This document shows, one piece after another, positions 26,227 through 34,148 of a stretch of DNA of 64,000 bases. The position numbers and the translations under genes are program-made. The notes beneath the pieces are model-generated. The model ran no database searches, had not been told where the DNA came from, and saw only the letters and a program-made list of their open reading frames with translations. Numbering within the stretch: the first letter of the stretch is position 1; the number at the start of each line of letters is the position of its first letter. This DNA comes from Planctomycetota bacterium (GTDB lineage Bacteria > Planctomycetota > UBA8742 > UBA2392): contig JAHBXZ010000012.1 in the NCBI GenBank assembly GCA_019636215.1, positions 62,001-126,000 of the forward strand, in the 5' to 3' direction.

Positions 26227-28185
26227 ATGACACCGAACGACGTGATGGACAAACAGCTCAACCTTGATGCCCAGCAGGAGGCAGAGCTCAAGCAGTACGA
26301 GGAGCAACTGCGCAAGGAACTCGGCATCGAGGCCGAGGACACCCGGCACTTCACGCGGCCTGAGGAACGCCCGTTCCTCAAGCAGACTCGTGAGTCCACC
26401 ACCATCCTGTTCGGCGGCCTGACCGTCGCCCACGACCAGCTGATCCAGCAGGCCGTTGCGGGCCTGGGTTACAAGGTGGAGCCGCTGGAAGTGCCCGACA
26501 ATGCGGCACTCAGCATCGGCAAAGAGTTCGGCAACCGCGGCCAGTGCAACCCCACGTACTACACCGTGGGCAACCTGGTGAAGTACCTGCAGAACGTGCA
26601 GAAGGAAAAGGGCCTGACCACCCAGCAGATCAAGGAACAGTACGTGTTCCTGACTGCCGGCGCCTGCGGCCCCTGTCGCTTCGGCATGTACGAGGCCGAG
26701 TACCGCAAGGCCCTGCGCGACAGCGGCTTCGACGGCTTCCGCGTACTGTTGTTTGAACAGAACCAGGGCATCAGCCAGGCCAGCGGCGACGCCGCGGCCG
26801 AAGAAGGCGGCATTGATTACAGCAAAGACTTCTTCATGGGCCTGATCAAGGCCCTGATGGTCGGCGATGTGCTGAACGACATGGGTTACCAGCTTCGCCC
26901 GTACGAGCTCAAGAAGGGCGAAACCGACCGCGTGCTGGAAGAAGCCAAGAAGCTGGCAGGCGACGCGCTGCGCGAAGGCGACAAGATTGAGACGGCGCTG
27001 AAGGACATCCGCAAGATGTTCAACGCCATCGAGTGCGACTTCACCCGTGTGAAGCCCAAGGTCAAGATCACCGGCGAGTTCTGGGCCATGACGACCGAAG
27101 GCGACGGCAACTACAAGATCGGCCGCTGGCTGGAGAGCGAAGGCGCGCAGGTGCAGGTCGAGCCCGTCAGCACCTGGGTTGACTACCTGCTGTACATCGC
27201 CAAGCACGACATCATGAAGTCCTGGGGCCTGCCGGACAAAGACGGCAAGGTCAGCAAGGCCAAGCAGCTCAAGAGCTGGGCGTTGACCGGCGCATTGAAG
27301 ATTTACTTCCGCAACAAGTACGACAAGTACCGCAAGCTGCTGGGCATGAAGCCGTTTGCCCTGCCCGACCAGGGCAAGATCCACAAGCTGGCCCAGCAGT
27401 ACTACAACATTGACCTGCGTGGCGGCGAAGGCCACATGGAAGTCGGCAAGAACATTTACGCCGTGATCGCCAAGAAGGCGCACATGGTGATCAGCGTCAA
27501 GCCGTTTGGCTGCATGCCCAGCACGCAGAGCGACGGTGTCCAGAGCAAAGTCGTCAATGACTACCCGGACTGCATCTTCATCCCGATTGAAACCAGCGGC
27601 GACGGCGAAGTTAACGTCAAGAGCCGCGTGCAGATGAAGCTGTACGAGGCCAAGGTGCGCTGCCGCGAGGAGTTCAGCCGCACACTGGACAGCTTCGGCA
27701 TCACCGTGCAGCAGTTCCGCCAGTACGTGGACAGCCACAAGGATCTGCGCGATCCGTTCCTTGAACTGCCGCACGAAGAAGTCGGCGTGGCGGCAAACCT
27801 GGTGCACAAGGTTGCCAAGGCGCTGAAGGCGCAGCAGGTGAAGGACGCCAAGAAGGCTTCCAGGCTCAGTGTCCAGGAAGTCGAACGCCTGGCCCGCGAG
27901 GCCGCGGCGGCAGACGGTGTCGTGATCAAGGAAGTGAAGGAAGAAGCGGCCGGCCATGGCCATCACCACGACCATGACCACGACCACGACCACGAAGGCG
28001 GTTCCTGCAGCAGCCACGCGCCCAAGGCCGAAAAGGAAGGCGAGTGCGGCGACGGCGGCTGCCCCAGCTGCGACGACAGCCTGCCCGGCGAACAGAAGGA
28101 TCGTTCCCCAGCTGCAACGGTGGCGGCAGCCAAGGCTGCCGTGGCCAGCGAAGGCGGGTGCGGCGACTCCTGCGGTTGCAACTAA
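26227..28185 (+). CDS. Acyl-CoA dehydratase activase partner (dehydratase-like) with His/Cys-rich tail
   Basis: 652-aa cytoplasmic protein resembling the C-terminal dehydratase-like part of large BadF/HgdC-type activases. Conserved Cys-containing segments include GQCNPTYYTVGN, TAGACGPCRFGMYEAEY and KPFGCMPST, which probably bind an Fe-S cluster. The C-terminus is unusual: an alternating His-Asp run (H577, H579-581, then every second residue to H589) is followed by about 60 residues with seven Cys (for example GCPSC, GCGDSCGC). Such tails occur in Ni/Zn/Cu-handling proteins, so metal binding or storage is inferred. ATG 26227 is chosen because AAAGGG precedes it at good spacing; a GTG at 26191 is also in frame. 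The two activase genes together reconstitute the long family architecture. A strong terminator follows. Confidence 0.83.
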   Translation: MTPNDVMDKQLNLDAQQEAELKQYEEQLRKELGIEAEDTRHFTRPEERPFLKQTRESTTILFGGLTVAHDQLIQQAVAGLGYKVEPLEVPDNAALSIGKEFGNRGQCNPTYYTVGNLVKYLQNVQKEKGLTTQQIKEQYVFLTAGACGPCRFGMYEAEYRKALRDSGFDGFRVLLFEQNQGISQASGDAAAEEGGIDYSKDFFMGLIKALMVGDVLNDMGYQLRPYELKKGETDRVLEEAKKLAGDALREGDKIETALKDIRKMFNAIECDFTRVKPKVKITGEFWAMTTEGDGNYKIGRWLESEGAQVQVEPVSTWVDYLLYIAKHDIMKSWGLPDKDGKVSKAKQLKSWALTGALKIYFRNKYDKYRKLLGMKPFALPDQGKIHKLAQQYYNIDLRGGEGHMEVGKNIYAVIAKKAHMVISVKPFGCMPSTQSDGVQSKVVNDYPDCIFIPIETSGDGEVNVKSRVQMKLYEAKVRCREEFSRTLDSFGITVQQFRQYVDSHKDLRDPFLELPHEEVGVAANLVHKVAKALKAQQVKDAKKASRLSVQEVERLAREAAAADGVVIKEVKEEAAGHGHHHDHDHDHDHEGGSCSSHAPKAEKEGECGDGGCPSCDDSLPGEQKDRSPAATVAAAKAAVASEGGCGDSCGCN

Positions 28186-28202
28186 GCTGCATGGTTAAAC
28201 TC

Positions 28203-28234
28203 ACGGTCCCGGGCCTGTGCCCGGGACCGTTTTC
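28203..28234 (+). terminator. Intrinsic terminator of the activase operon
   Basis: Perfect 12-bp GC-rich stem (28203-28214 with 28219-28230), loop CTGT, followed by TTTCTTT. It lies 18 bp after the stop codon at 28185 and faces the convergent tail-anchored protein gene, so it may work in both directions. Confidence 0.9.
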
Positions 28235-28258
28235 TTTGGGTGAACTGAAACCTTGCAG

Positions 28259-29260
28259 CTACCGCGAAACCACAGTGCCAGCGGGAATGTTGCGCTCGGC
28301 TTCGGCCTGCGGCGCGGGTTTGTCGCCGCCAATCATGCCCGCGGCCAGCATGGCCACAAACACCAGCGCGCCGATCGCCAGCGCGGCGGCCACACCGGTG
28401 ACGATCATCTGGCGGCGCGTGCCGACCCGGAAGTGCTGCTCCAGGCGTTCAAAGTTGCGGGCCTGTTCGCGCTGGATCAGGTTCAGGCGGCTCTGCTGTG
28501 TGCGTTCCAGTTCAGCCTGGTGGCGACGCTGGCTGGCCAGCGCCTCCTGCCCGGCCTTGATCGCACCGACTTGCTGGCGCAACTGGGCGCGCTGGTACCG
28601 TGCCAGGTTCTCGACCATGCCCTGCATGCGTGCGCCCTTTTCGGCGTCCTGCGTCACCAGGGTTTCCACCATGACCTTGACCTGGTCGCTTTGCTCGCGC
28701 GCGGCGTTGTTGCCGGCCTCAAGCTGGCTGGTCAGTTGTTCCAGGGCCCACATCTGCTTGCGGGCGGTTTCGGGCAGGTTGGCGGCGGCCTTGACGAACT
28801 CGGGCAATGGTTTCAGCGCGTCCACAAACTGGCGGTTGGCCTCGGCCTGCTCGTCCAGAGCCAGTTTCATGGCGGCCAGGGCGCGGGTCTGTTCTTCGCT
28901 GCTGGGAATCACTTCGCGCAGCATTTGGGGCAGGTTGGCCAGGGTTTCAATCAGGCGCGCATTGCTGAGTGTCTGGGCCTGAAGGCGCTGGCCCAGTGAC
29001 CGCACATGCGAACCCAGGTCTTCCAGTCCGCTCTTGATCTCCACCACGGCTCGGGTGCGCACGGAATAGCCCGGCGATTCGGCCGGCACGCGGGCCAACA
29101 GCGCGCTGTTCAAGGTCGATAGTTCCGCCAGCTGCACTTCCGACCGGTCTTCCACCAGGATCGGGCTGACCTCGGGGTCGTCGCTGGGAAGGGTGTAGGG
29201 TGTTTCAACGGGCGCGCCGGATTTGTTGCGCCGGAACCAGCGTGTGATGCGTTGCAGCAT
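28259..29260 (-). CDS. Tail-anchored coiled-coil protein
   Basis: 333-aa protein, not assigned to a family. It starts MLQRITRWFRRNKSG. A long helical/coiled-coil region rich in Gln, Glu and Arg (about residues 60-270) is followed by a single hydrophobic segment (about 285-312) and a short polar tail. It should therefore be anchored by its C-terminus with the coiled coil in the cytoplasm. ATG 29260 is chosen over an in-frame ATG at 29293 because GGAGAG stands at ideal distance before it. It follows the PII gene on the same strand after a 95-bp gap and is the last gene of the minus-strand cluster. A role as membrane scaffold for its neighbours is speculation. Confidence 0.75.
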   Translation of the reverse strand: MLQRITRWFRRNKSGAPVETPYTLPSDDPEVSPILVEDRSEVQLAELSTLNSALLARVPAESPGYSVRTRAVVEIKSGLEDLGSHVRSLGQRLQAQTLSNARLIETLANLPQMLREVIPSSEEQTRALAAMKLALDEQAEANRQFVDALKPLPEFVKAAANLPETARKQMWALEQLTSQLEAGNNAAREQSDQVKVMVETLVTQDAEKGARMQGMVENLARYQRAQLRQQVGAIKAGQEALASQRRHQAELERTQQSRLNLIQREQARNFERLEQHFRVGTRRQMIVTGVAAALAIGALVFVAMLAAGMIGGDKPAPQAEAERNIPAGTVVSR

Positions 29261-29354
29261 TGGCCTCTCCTGCATGGGTGCGGGCACGCCCATGGCGTGC
29301 TGCAGGATTCATCGGCCTGTGCGGGGTGCAAACTTGAGCAGCGCCGATACGCCC

Positions 29355-29690
29355 TCAGATTGCATCGGAGCCGTGTTCGCCGGTGCGGATGCGGATTACG
29401 TCGTCCAGTTTCAGCACCAGCACCTTGCCCACACCCACGGAATCCGTGCCGGCGGCCTTCATTACCGCGTCAATGGTGGGTTGCAGGAAGTCGTCATTGA
29501 CGGCGATTTCCAGCTTCAGCTTGCGGAACATCTCGATTTCCAGCGCGCTGTCGCCGACCTCGGCCTTGCCGCGCTGGTGGCCGGTGCCCAGCACTTCGCT
29601 GATCGTGAACCGGAACACCTCTGCCTGTGCCAGCGCGTCTTTCACGGCATCCAGCTTCTCGGGGGCGATGATGACCTGGACCAGCTTCAT
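29355..29690 (-). CDS. PII-family signalling protein (atypical T-loop)
   Basis: 111-aa trimeric PII (GlnB/GlnK-type) protein. Starts MKLVQVIIAPEKLDAVKDAL and ends VIRIRTGEHGSDAI, matching the family's C-terminal signature; the B-loop segment VGVGKV is a variant of GDGKIF. PII proteins sense ATP/ADP and 2-oxoglutarate and bind target proteins through the T-loop. Here Gln39 and the Lys equivalent to Lys58 (Lys57) are kept, so 2-oxoglutarate binding is plausible. The T-loop has no tyrosine: position 51 is Glu, so GlnD-type uridylylation is excluded. One residue is deleted near position 56. No amtB or glnA is adjacent. ATG 29690 overlaps the stop codon of the ImpE-like gene (ATGA), so translation is coupled. 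Confidence 0.92.
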   Translation of the reverse strand: MKLVQVIIAPEKLDAVKDALAQAEVFRFTISEVLGTGHQRGKAEVGDSALEIEMFRKLKLEIAVNDDFLQPTIDAVMKAAGTDSVGVGKVLVLKLDDVIRIRTGEHGSDAI

Positions 29691-30754
29691 GGGGCCTCCG
29701 GGAAGTCCACGCGCTCAATGCGCACGACGGGTATGAAGCCGTCGTCGGCACGCATGGCGCGAATGCCCACGCCGACGCTGATGTCCGGCGCCACCGGGCG
29801 CACCAGCGTGCTGGTGCCCTGGCGTACTTTGTCGCTTTGGGCGAATTCGGTGAACACATAGAACAGCGGCATCAGGCCGCTGGTCGTGCTGCCGTCGCGC
29901 AGGCTGACCACAGTACCCAGCGCGGCCGCCGGTTCCGCGAACTCGATCGAGCGAATGGTCGAAAACGGCACAAAGTGCAGTTCGCCGTCGATCACAAGTT
30001 CCAGCGCAGCCGCGGTCAGCGTGTCGGCGTCCTGCAGGCTTTCCACGCGCTGTTCCTCAGTGGTTGACCCGCCGGGCACACGCAGCGTAAGCGTGGCTGG
30101 TTGCGGGGCCAGCCTTGGCCCCTGCTGCATCAATTCAACCGCCTGCACGAAGTTGCGCGCCAGTAATGCCAGGTCGGCGCGGGCTTCCTCGGGCAGCATG
30201 GCGTACCAGCGCGTAATGGCGTCGGGTGTGTCCCGCGACAATCCGGGCTCGACAATCAGGCGCAGCAGCTCGGGGCGCAGCATGCGGAACAGCGCCAGCT
30301 GGGCCAGGCGCTGGCGGTCGGATTCGGGCAACTTGCCGGCCTGGGCGTCGGACAGCAGCTTCTGGTACTGGGCGGCGTCGAACGTGAACCAGCGGCGGCG
30401 CACCGCCGAAACGAATTCGGCGGCCACGCCTTCGTCTTCGGGCATGGACTCGTGCGCGGCACGGATATGCGGAAACGCGTCCATGTGGCGGCCCTGGCGG
30501 TACAGGGCTCGTGCGTACAGCAGGTGGGCCGCGCCGTTGTCTTCATCGCGCGCGATTACGGATTGCAGCCGCGCCGTGGCATCGTCCAGCTGGTCGCGGT
30601 CCAGCGCGATTCCCGCCAGGTTCAGGTTGGCTGCGGTGTGTCCCGGAAAGTGCTCCAGAATCTGCCGGTACAGCCCTGCCGCGCCGTCGGCATCGCCGCC
30701 CTGGTGCAGGGCAAGCGCACGGTAGAGAGCTTCTTCAGCCTGCTCGGAGTTCAT
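29687..30754 (-). CDS. TPR protein with ImpE/TagJ-like C-terminal domain
   Basis: 355-aa cytoplasmic protein. The N-terminal part contains TPR-like repeats (about residues 1-90, for example GLYRQILEHFPGHTAANLN). The C-terminal part resembles ImpE/TagJ, the accessory protein of some type VI secretion systems: FVPFSTIRSIEFAEP (from residue 261) followed by VSLRDGSTTSGLMPLFYVF matches the family pattern of FVPF-IR-I-F then a LRDG strand. No other T6SS gene is in this window, so the domain may serve as a sensor or adaptor here. ATG 30754 is used because it overlaps the upstream stop as ATGA; an ATG five codons earlier is less likely. It overlaps the PII gene in the same way. Confidence 0.72.
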   Translation of the reverse strand: MNSEQAEEALYRALALHQGGDADGAAGLYRQILEHFPGHTAANLNLAGIALDRDQLDDATARLQSVIARDEDNGAAHLLYARALYRQGRHMDAFPHIRAAHESMPEDEGVAAEFVSAVRRRWFTFDAAQYQKLLSDAQAGKLPESDRQRLAQLALFRMLRPELLRLIVEPGLSRDTPDAITRWYAMLPEEARADLALLARNFVQAVELMQQGPRLAPQPATLTLRVPGGSTTEEQRVESLQDADTLTAAALELVIDGELHFVPFSTIRSIEFAEPAAALGTVVSLRDGSTTSGLMPLFYVFTEFAQSDKVRQGTSTLVRPVAPDISVGVGIRAMRADDGFIPVVRIERVDFPEAP

Positions 30755-31782
30755 GCCTGGGCGCCCCATCGAACCCGGTGATAAAGCCTGGTGGCAAGGC
30801 CGTCAAACACCATCAGCCCGCCCAGCATCGATGGCCAGAAGTAAGGATAGAGGTCGCCCCAGATCAGCCAAAGTGAGGTCGCGGCCACGCCGGCAGTGTT
30901 GGCCAGCACGGCGGACAGAAACAGCGGCCGTGCGAACTTGTAACCCAGCACCAGCCCCAGCACTGCCCCGGCCCCCAGGCCGATGAACGAGAACAACTCG
31001 TTGCCGGTGCCAAGAAAGACTCCGCCCCCGGCGATCATCCCGCCCAGGATCATGCCCGCCATGGTGGTGTTGCTGACTACGGCCGCCAGCAGCAACTTCG
31101 GCCCCAGCCATGCGCCAACTGCGGCAGCCAGTGCGGCCGCGCCCCAGGTGATCCAGGGGTCAAGCCCGGCAAAAAAGCAGGCGGCAAAGGCCACTCCGCC
31201 GAACAGTGCTGCCCACAGGGCGCGCACGAACAGCGCCATCAGGATCAGCCCGAAGCCGCCGATCACCAGCGCAGCCAGGGTGGCCAGCCGCCGGTAGTTG
31301 GCAAAGTCCGTGCCGGCGCGACGCCGTATGTCTTCGCGCAGGCCTTCTACGGTCAGGGGCAGGTTCTCCAGGCCGGGTTCATCGGGACTGGCGGTCTTGC
31401 CGGGCTCCTTGAGCTTGCGCTGGCGGTCTTTCAGGTCGCGCATCCGTTGCTGCAGTTTCTCGCGGTCTGCGACCAGTTGTTCGACATCCTGGGCCGACTT
31501 TGCCTCTTCTTCATTCAGCAGCCCGCTTTGCTGGATCACCTGCTTGAGGTGCCGTGCTTCGACCAGCGTTCCGACCAGCGACGCGCCCACGCAAAGCACG
31601 GTGGCAAGAATCAGCCAAAGCCAGGGCAGGTCGGTCAGCTTGGCGGCGTCGGGCAGGGCCTGGCGCTGGACGTGAACGTTCTGCTCGAGTTCGATCTCGG
31701 TGATCGACTTCGGGTCAACGCCCCCAAAGGGGTCGCCCAGGGTCGTAGAGCCGGGGCCCTTCTTTGTGCCGCTGTCGCCCAT
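30751..31782 (-). CDS. Polytopic membrane protein with cytoplasmic coiled coil
   Basis: 343-aa integral membrane protein of no family I recognise. A polar N-terminus (about 50 residues, with GGVDPKSITEIELEQN) precedes TM1 (LPWLWLILATVLCVGA). A charged coiled-coil segment (about 75-135) follows, then about six to seven hydrophobic helices rich in Gly and Ala (from about 165 to 335). It starts 3 nt after the prkA stop and its own stop overlaps the ImpE-like start (ATGA), which fixes it as part of one operon. A membrane dock or channel for the neighbouring PrkA, ImpE-like and PII proteins is possible but only inferred. Confidence 0.75.
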   Translation of the reverse strand: MGDSGTKKGPGSTTLGDPFGGVDPKSITEIELEQNVHVQRQALPDAAKLTDLPWLWLILATVLCVGASLVGTLVEARHLKQVIQQSGLLNEEEAKSAQDVEQLVADREKLQQRMRDLKDRQRKLKEPGKTASPDEPGLENLPLTVEGLREDIRRRAGTDFANYRRLATLAALVIGGFGLILMALFVRALWAALFGGVAFAACFFAGLDPWITWGAAALAAAVGAWLGPKLLLAAVVSNTTMAGMILGGMIAGGGVFLGTGNELFSFIGLGAGAVLGLVLGYKFARPLFLSAVLANTAGVAATSLWLIWGDLYPYFWPSMLGGLMVFDGLATRLYHRVRWGAQA

Positions 31783-31785
31783 GGG

Positions 31786-34068
31786 TCAGTGCGCCCGCTT
31801 CTCGATGTAGTAGAGGACGATGGGCTTTCCGCACTCAAAGCAATAGCCGTACGTGCGGTCGAGGTTCTCCATCAGGGTTCTGGCCGGGCTGTGGGGGCCT
31901 TCGCCTTCTTCCTTCAGGTGTTTGTCAAGTTCCGCCCGCGAGTTGCACTTTTCCAGCTGGCGCTTGATCTGCGCCCAATTGATCTGGTCATGCATCTCGC
32001 GGTAAAGGTTGCGGTGCAATTCCTTGTAGACGTCCTTGTAGACCTCGCCAAGGTCGATGGCAGGAGGTTCCTTGGCCGCACCCGCCTTCACGTGACCGGT
32101 GCCGCCGGTCATGGCGTTGGTCAGCCGCGAGACCATGCGGAATCGGAAGAAGTCGCGCTCGTTGTCGTCAACGTTCATCAGGTCCTCGATGCGGCGCAGC
32201 ATCTTCTGGTCGGGTTCCATGTCGGCGCCCGTGACTTCGTTCTTCAGCTTCTCCTTGCGGTTGTAGGCCATCACGTGCTTCAGGTACAGGCGGATGCGTT
32301 TCTCGATATCGCCGGGGTCGACGTTGACCACGCAATTCTCGATCTCGCTGCTGATGATCTCCTCATACCGCTGGCGCAGCACGGCTGTGAATGCGCGGAA
32401 GTCGTGGTAACCGTCGTCGCGCTGGCGTGCCAGGAAGTCGTAGTTTACGGGCCCCTGGTCGACCACGCGGTCCAGCAGCTTGAACACCGCAAAGGGTGTA
32501 ATGCACTCGCTGCTGTCGTCTTCGCAGATGTCAGCGAACACATTCTGAAGAATCCGCGTCGGGATACCGTCCATGCCCTCATGCGGAAACTCGTTGCGCA
32601 GGCGTTTGCGCAATTCGCGTGTCAGGGACTGGCGTTCCCGCGACGAAAGAAACGCCGGGTACTCGCCCGCGTACAGCAGCGCCTTGGCCGGCGGGTGCAG
32701 CTTGGCCAGCACCTGGCGGGCTTCCTCGGTAACGTCGGGCGCGTTGGGCAGGTCGGATTTCTCCAGCCGCGACATCACCGCCCACATGGCCGCCAGTTCG
32801 GTAGTGTGCGGGGCAATGCGGTGATAGCGCCGGGCCTGGCGCAGGCCGCGGTTGTAGATCTTTTCTTCGTCCAGGTAGTTCAGCAGGTACGGCACGTCGA
32901 TCTTGCGCATGCGCGACCGCAGCGCCTTGGAAAGCGGGTCGCCGCGCAGCGCCTGGTACTCGGCCAGGTTGGTGGTGCCCAGGATCATGACGTCCACGTC
33001 GCAGCCAACTTCGCCGAAGTCCATCTTGTGTTCCTCGACGGCGGCCAGCAGGTGCTGAAGGTAGTTGCTCGGCTTCTTGAAGATGTCGCTGTAGTGGACG
33101 ATGCCGCGGTTGCCTTTGACGTACTTTCCGTAGTACCGCACCAGGCTGACGGAACTCAGCAGGTTGGCGATGTACTTGAAGTTTTCGTCAAGCGTGACGG
33201 GGCTGCTGTTGGTCTCCACGTTGCCTTCGGGCGGGATCTTGGCGATTCCCACTCCGCCGCTTTCGCTGAAGTTCAGGCGCTGCACCAGCACATGGTCCAT
33301 GACCTTCAGCCAGTCGCCCTTGTAACGGCGCAGCAGAAAGTCGTAGATCTGGCGCGAGTTGTAATCCAGGTCGCCTTCCAGCACCTTGTGGGGGATCGGC
33401 GACTTGTCTTCCAGGCCGTTCTGCTTCCACAGTTTTTCCAGCAGCTCGCGGCGCGATTTGCGCGGGATCAGCAGCAGCGGGTGTTCATGCAACTGGCTGG
33501 GCAGCACGGCCACGGGGTTGCGTATGCCCGCAACATCGGGATGGCCCGATTGCATGCCAAAGCCCAGCGTTCCGCCTTCGGCGGCATGAAAATCCTTGCC
33601 AAAGCGCCAGGCGAAGCTGTACGTGGCGCCTTCCTCGGTGGCGCTGTAGGCCTCCAGCCCGCGGCAAAGCGTGTCGATGATGCTGGTCTTTGCGGTGCCG
33701 ACCGGACCATGCAGGATGAAGATGCGTTCGCGGCCTTCCTCGCGCGCGCCGGCACGGATGTATTTCACCAGCCGCGCGATCGGGCGCTCCAGCCCGTAGA
33801 TGGCGTTCTTGCCGCCATGGAACGGGTCGTCAAAAATCTTGTAACGACGCACCTGTTCGCCGCTGTCTTCGAAAGTGTCGCTGCCAAAGTAGCGGATCAT
33901 GTCGAATGCAAGCTGGTAGGCCGTGCGGGTGTGGCGGTAAGGGTCGGCACATACCAGGTTCAGGTACTCCGTGAAGCTGCCTTCCCACGCCAGCTCCTTG
34001 AAGCCGGCCTGGTTGCGGCTGACGATGAAGTCGCTGACGCTGGCTTCGTTGATTTCCGGGCGTGCCAT
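31786..34068 (-). CDS. prkA: PrkA-family AAA+ serine protein kinase/ATPase
   Basis: 760-aa PrkA (YeaG-like) protein. The N-terminal AAA domain carries Walker A GPVGTAKT (residues 121-128), and the PrkA C-terminal domain follows (conserved IPTRILQNVFADICED and GYHDFRAFTAVLRQRYEE). Family members are stress- and starvation-linked serine kinases, and an ATP-dependent protease activity has also been proposed. It is longer than the usual 640-690 aa. The extra C-terminus includes a DksA-like ribbon segment, TYGYCFECGKPI, with only one CxxC pair. ATG 34068 is preceded by AAGGAG at good spacing and is preferred to ATG 34092. The usual partners YeaH and SpoVR are absent; instead it heads an operon with a membrane protein, an ImpE-like protein and PII. 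Confidence 0.9.
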   Translation of the reverse strand: MARPEINEASVSDFIVSRNQAGFKELAWEGSFTEYLNLVCADPYRHTRTAYQLAFDMIRYFGSDTFEDSGEQVRRYKIFDDPFHGGKNAIYGLERPIARLVKYIRAGAREEGRERIFILHGPVGTAKTSIIDTLCRGLEAYSATEEGATYSFAWRFGKDFHAAEGGTLGFGMQSGHPDVAGIRNPVAVLPSQLHEHPLLLIPRKSRRELLEKLWKQNGLEDKSPIPHKVLEGDLDYNSRQIYDFLLRRYKGDWLKVMDHVLVQRLNFSESGGVGIAKIPPEGNVETNSSPVTLDENFKYIANLLSSVSLVRYYGKYVKGNRGIVHYSDIFKKPSNYLQHLLAAVEEHKMDFGEVGCDVDVMILGTTNLAEYQALRGDPLSKALRSRMRKIDVPYLLNYLDEEKIYNRGLRQARRYHRIAPHTTELAAMWAVMSRLEKSDLPNAPDVTEEARQVLAKLHPPAKALLYAGEYPAFLSSRERQSLTRELRKRLRNEFPHEGMDGIPTRILQNVFADICEDDSSECITPFAVFKLLDRVVDQGPVNYDFLARQRDDGYHDFRAFTAVLRQRYEEIISSEIENCVVNVDPGDIEKRIRLYLKHVMAYNRKEKLKNEVTGADMEPDQKMLRRIEDLMNVDDNERDFFRFRMVSRLTNAMTGGTGHVKAGAAKEPPAIDLGEVYKDVYKELHRNLYREMHDQINWAQIKRQLEKCNSRAELDKHLKEEGEGPHSPARTLMENLDRTYGYCFECGKPIVLYYIEKRAH

Positions 34069-34148
34069 GGTGCTCCTTGGGCCCTTGCGCATTCTACATG
34101 ATCGAAGGTTCCGGCCATGGCGTCAAAGGCCGGTTTGTTGCGCAACCC

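Noticed and set aside
26023-28017. Minus-strand frame of 664 codons opposite the activase partner
   Set aside because: Shadow frame; the plus-strand product has conserved Cys segments and a good ribosome-binding site.
31447-34101. Plus-strand frame of 884 codons opposite prkA
   Set aside because: It is antisense to a gene with clear AAA+ motifs; the product is Val/Gln/His-rich with no domain pattern, as expected for a shadow of a GC-rich gene.
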